Below, piece after piece: positions 4,968-7,217 of a DNA stretch of 7,217 nucleotides. Under the pieces are notes generated by a model. That model searched no databases. It saw only the letters and a program-made list of their open reading frames with translations, and was not told where the DNA came from. The DNA is from Methanothrix sp. (GTDB lineage Archaea; Halobacteriota; Methanosarcinia; Methanotrichales; Methanotrichaceae), in the NCBI GenBank assembly GCA_028679775.1, contig JAJRAX010000079.1, forward strand, positions 1 to 7,217. Direction: 5' to 3'. Made by a program: the position numbers and the translations under genes. Each line of letters opens with the position of its first letter. Within the stretch, counting starts at the first letter, position 1.

Positions 4968-6155
4968 GTGAACTGCGATGTCCTGGTAGTAGGCGCCTCA
5001 TCAGCCGGCCTCATGGCTGCCATCTCCGCCGCACAGAGCGGTGCGGATGTGATTTTGGTCGACCGGGCTCCTGCCGGCATCGGCCCGGAGCACGCTGCCA
5101 ATACCCTCTTTCTTGGAATGGCTACCGCATCCGGGATCGAGATCGAGGACTGCTACCTGAAAAATGAGCTTGAGGGAATGCAAATCATCAGCCCCTCAGG
5201 TAAGGCTGTAAAGATCTCCTCCAGAGGATTCTTCCTCGACCGTCAGAGGTTCGATGAGCACTACAGAAGCCTCGCGCAAAGCTGTGGTGTAGCCATATTC
5301 TCCGGAACTGTCAAAGAGGCCAAACTCCAGGGCAGCCGCCGGGTTGTCTGCTTGGATCAGTGTCAGGAGGATGATAGCGGTGCAAGGATCGACGCACGCA
5401 TCGTAGTCGATGCCTCTGGGGTATCTTCTTCCCTGGCCCGCCTGGCAGGGCTGCAGCCGATGCTCCACAGAGAGGACATCGCCTGGGCAATGGAAGCCGA
5501 CATCGAGCTTAAGGATCTGGGCAAGGAGAAGTTCTTCCAGTACTGGATAGGCAGCATGGCCCCCGGCTGGAAGGCCACATTCTCACCGGCGGGCGGCGAC
5601 AGGGCCACCCTTGGTGTCTTCGTGCGTGGCCATGGCGAGAACGTGCAATCATTCTTTCGCAGCTTTCTCAAGAGGTTCAAGGCTTATAAGGCCGCACGGT
5701 ACCCGGATATCGAAAGCCTCAAGATCCACTCGATTCGGAGGGGCGGCGACCCAATTGCCGTTCTGCCCGGTGAGATCGTGGCCGATTCCCTGATGGTGAC
5801 AGGCGGAGCTGCGGGGCAGAGTGGTCTCGCCTACAGCATGCGCGCCGGCTGCATTTGCGGCCTTGTCGCAGCCGAAGCCTCAAAGAAGCTGGACGTATCC
5901 AAAAAGAGCCTCTCCCGCTACGAGAAGCTCTGGAAGAAAGAGTTTTACTGGCAGTACAGAATGGGCAGAGCATCTCTAGAGACCCTGGCCGACATGAAAG
6001 ACCGCGAAATTGACGTGCTGGTCGCGAACCTGTCGGCAAAGAATCTCATCTCCGGCGGCTCATTTGTCAAAAAGGCAGCCTATGCCAGCGTTGTCGTGGC
6101 TCTCTCCAGGCCCAGAACACTTATCGACCTGGCAGCAAATCTCATGCGAGGATAA
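4968..6155 (+). CDS. Geranylgeranyl reductase family FAD-dependent oxidoreductase (divergent)
   Basis: This 395-residue flavoprotein is of normal length for archaeal geranylgeranyl reductases, which saturate the isoprenoid chains of archaeal lipids or quinone-like carriers at the membrane face. The N-terminal Rossmann segment CDVLVVGASSAGLMAA (3-18) and acidic D32 (VILVDR) would bind ADP of FAD. VVDASG (146-151) is the middle motif. The C-terminal flavin motif reads GGAAGQSGLAYSM (279-291). Compared with the family's GxGxxG and GDAAGQ-NPLTGGGI patterns, the second Gly of the first motif is Ser11, the Asp of the second is Gly280, and several residues before GL are missing. FAD binding or chemistry may therefore differ. 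The start is GTG 4968, placed just before the Rossmann strand, with no clear ribosome site. A TTAATC element at 4937-4942 is a weak promoter candidate. It could act on lipids, methanophenazine or another substrate. Confidence 0.85.
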   Translation: MNCDVLVVGASSAGLMAAISAAQSGADVILVDRAPAGIGPEHAANTLFLGMATASGIEIEDCYLKNELEGMQIISPSGKAVKISSRGFFLDRQRFDEHYRSLAQSCGVAIFSGTVKEAKLQGSRRVVCLDQCQEDDSGARIDARIVVDASGVSSSLARLAGLQPMLHREDIAWAMEADIELKDLGKEKFFQYWIGSMAPGWKATFSPAGGDRATLGVFVRGHGENVQSFFRSFLKRFKAYKAARYPDIESLKIHSIRRGGDPIAVLPGEIVADSLMVTGGAAGQSGLAYSMRAGCICGLVAAEASKKLDVSKKSLSRYEKLWKKEFYWQYRMGRASLETLADMKDREIDVLVANLSAKNLISGGSFVKKAAYASVVVALSRPRTLIDLAANLMRG

Positions 6156-6175
6156 CTTGGCTCTCGGAAAAGTCC

Positions 6176-6183
6176 ATTTATTT
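6176..6183 (+). promoter_or_regulatory. TATA-like box before the nuclease-like gene
   Basis: ATTTATTT is centred about 25 nt before ATG 6204. It would start a leaderless transcript for the nuclease-like gene and shikimate kinase. It also argues against the in-frame GTG at 6195 as start. The gap to the preceding gene is only 48 nt, so read-through from upstream is also possible. Confidence 0.35.
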
Positions 6184-6203
6184 GAAATGCGTTTGTGCCG
6201 CCC

Positions 6204-6728
6204 ATGATAGAACTGTCCAGCGAGCCTTATGTTCTCAAGCCAAGGACCACGCCACTCACTGAGGCGGACTTCCGGCTTCACCTCAACATCAACTGGTGTC
6301 GCGGCGTCCTCTTCAATGTAGTAGCCCAAAAAAACGCCATCGCCGTGGTCGAATACGACGCTCTCCTCTGGTCTGACGATGCCATCATGTTCATAGAGTA
6401 CAAGGACTCGACTGCAGCCTACAAAGACCTCACCTCTCGCCGGATTCAGCAGATGAACAGCTTCGCCAAGAACATCGCCAGGGGTCTGGGCTACAAGAGC
6501 TTCGTCTTCATAGTGGTAGTAAAGGGGCTCGAAGAGAGAACGAGCAAAGGCGGCGTCGAGGTAATGCCGCTCTTTTTATTGGGCAACTACGAGCCCCAGT
6601 TCACCTCATCCATCACTGAGCTAGAATACCTGAACAAGATTATGGCCAAATATGCTCGCGAGGGCAAAGAGGACTTCGTGAAGGATCTCGAAAAGCTCAA
6701 GAAGATCTTCGAGATGGAGCAGTCATGA
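6204..6728 (+). CDS. Hypothetical protein with PD-(D/E)XK nuclease-like signature
   Basis: This 174-residue protein from ATG 6204 (a GTG three codons upstream is possible) has no signal peptide or membrane segment. Residues 50-68 read EYDALLWSDDAIMFIEYKD: an E-x-D followed by two strands and E-x-K, the core of the PD-(D/E)XK fold (candidate catalytic D52, E65, K67), as in NERD-type and resolvase-like nucleases. A helix with RRIQQMNSFAKN (79-90) follows, then the strand KSFVFIVVVKG, consistent with the fold's order. An N-terminal helix has E20 but not the usual Glu further on. The C-terminus is a charged helix (EDFVKDLEKLKKIFEM). The gene overlaps the shikimate kinase start by ATGA, so it is co-transcribed and probably translationally coupled. 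A nuclease role is inference, and the fold could be used for binding only. The gene itself is very likely real. Confidence 0.8.
   Translation: MIELSSEPYVLKPRTTPLTEADFRLHLNINWCRGVLFNVVAQKNAIAVVEYDALLWSDDAIMFIEYKDSTAAYKDLTSRRIQQMNSFAKNIARGLGYKSFVFIVVVKGLEERTSKGGVEVMPLFLLGNYEPQFTSSITELEYLNKIMAKYAREGKEDFVKDLEKLKKIFEMEQS
6716..6719 (+). promoter_or_regulatory. Ribosome binding site GGAG of shikimate kinase
   Basis: GGAG inside the last codons of the upstream gene lies 5 nt before ATG 6725. With the ATGA overlap (6725-6728) it suggests re-initiation by ribosomes finishing the upstream gene. Confidence 0.55.
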
Positions 6729-7217
6729 AATTTAAAACTGGCTATGCCTGGTCTGGCGGTGCAGCCACAGTTCTCAATGCAGTTGCCACCTGGAAGGGCT
6801 CGGCCTTCGGCATCGACCTCAAGACCTGGGCCGAGGTGGAGCTGAACGACACAGGCATCGTCAAAGGAGACGTCACAGGTGTGGACACAAGCCTTATTGA
6901 GACATCTGTTAGGATGGTGCTTGAGCGATTTGGCCTTAAATTTGGTGCGACCGTGCGCACAACGAGCGAGATTCCTGTGGCCAGCGGCCTGAAGAGCAGC
7001 AGCACCGCTGCCAATGCCGCAGTCCTGGCAACTCTCGACGCTCTCGATGAGGATATAGACCTGGTCGAGGCAGCCAAGATTGGCGTAGAAGCGGCAAGAG
7101 CTGTAGGCGTCACAATCACCGGCGCCTTCGACGATGCCCTGGCCTCGATCTTGGGTGGAATGGTGGTCACCGACAACAGAAATATGCTGCTCATGAAACG
7201 GGAGGAGTTCAACTCGC
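6725..7217 (+). CDS. aroK: Archaeal shikimate kinase, GHMP family (5' part, truncated by window end)
   Basis: The visible 164 residues are the N-terminal part of the GHMP-type kinase that phosphorylates shikimate at the 3-hydroxyl in the archaeal aromatic amino acid pathway. It is unrelated to bacterial AroK/AroL. The N-terminus GYAWSGGAATVLNAVATWKG (6-25) and GIDLKTWAEVEL are typical of this family. The ATP-binding GHMP motif is IPVASGLKSSSTAANAAV (83-100). ITGAFDDALASILGG (131-145) is the next conserved block. Family members have roughly 280-290 residues, so a bit over half is visible. The reading frame is still open at 7217, so this is truncation by the window and not decay. It follows the nuclease-like gene with an ATGA overlap and a GGAG ribosome site. 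No other shikimate-pathway gene is visible. Confidence 0.93.
   Translation, partial: MKFKTGYAWSGGAATVLNAVATWKGSAFGIDLKTWAEVELNDTGIVKGDVTGVDTSLIETSVRMVLERFGLKFGATVRTTSEIPVASGLKSSSTAANAAVLATLDALDEDIDLVEAAKIGVEAARAVGVTITGAFDDALASILGGMVVTDNRNMLLMKREEFNS

Noticed and set aside
6195..6203. GTG at 6195 as start of the nuclease-like gene
   Set aside because: ATG 6204 is nine bases later, and the TATA-like box at 6176-6183 would start transcription near 6204; the three extra residues add nothing to the fold.
6742..7212. Long open frame on the minus strand opposite shikimate kinase
   Set aside because: It is Ser/Ala/Thr/Pro-rich and non-diagnostic, and lies entirely antisense to a clear GHMP kinase with its own ribosome site.
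1..7217. CRISPR arrays, tRNA or rRNA genes
   Set aside because: No regularly spaced direct repeats, cloverleaf with a CCA-type end or T-arm consensus, and no conserved rRNA segments were seen on either strand.

Overview
The window looks archaeal, most likely from a methanogen of the Methanosarcinales such as a Methanothrix (Methanosaeta) relative. The evidence is a GHMP-type archaeal shikimate kinase, a geranylgeranyl-reductase-family flavoprotein, AGGTGAT-type ribosome binding sites, and TATA-like boxes placed about 25 nt before several start codons. The genus is inference from gene content and base composition, not a direct observation.

Left part (1-2500). A short plus-strand reading frame entering from outside the window ends at 84. 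It is followed by about 200 bp holding three strong hairpins. Two of these have near-identical loop regions and resemble right ends of IS200/IS605 (IS1341, TnpB-type) elements, with a possible relic of a TnpB C-terminus but no transposase gene. Converging on this from the right is a minus-strand two-gene operon: an ATPase activator of the 2-hydroxyacyl-CoA dehydratase / benzoyl-CoA reductase family (2452-1691), then, 10 nt later, a single-subunit dehydratase/double-cubane-cluster-type protein (1680-307). Together they form an ATP-driven, low-potential iron-sulfur reductase or dehydratase of unknown substrate.

Middle part (2480-4420). A decayed plus-strand reading frame fills most of the gap to about 2934. 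It is followed by a very AT-rich stretch (about 88% A+T by hand count over 2981-3055) that probably terminates the next gene. That gene, on the minus strand, encodes a secreted NrtA/SsuA/TauA-like substrate-binding protein (4126-3083), without a visible permease or ATPase. Between it and the next gene lies a second, frameshifted coding relic (about 4196-4422).

Right part (4419-7217). Four plus-strand genes follow: a GNAT acetyltransferase, a divergent geranylgeranyl-reductase-like FAD protein with altered flavin-binding motifs, a small protein with a PD-(D/E)XK nuclease-like signature, and an archaeal shikimate kinase cut off by the window end. The last two overlap by ATGA and are probably translationally coupled.

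The most noteworthy items are the single-subunit dehydratase/activator pair, the nuclease-like protein coupled to shikimate kinase, the reductase paralogue with eroded FAD motifs, and the paired IS605-like hairpins without a transposase. None can be proven new from sequence alone.
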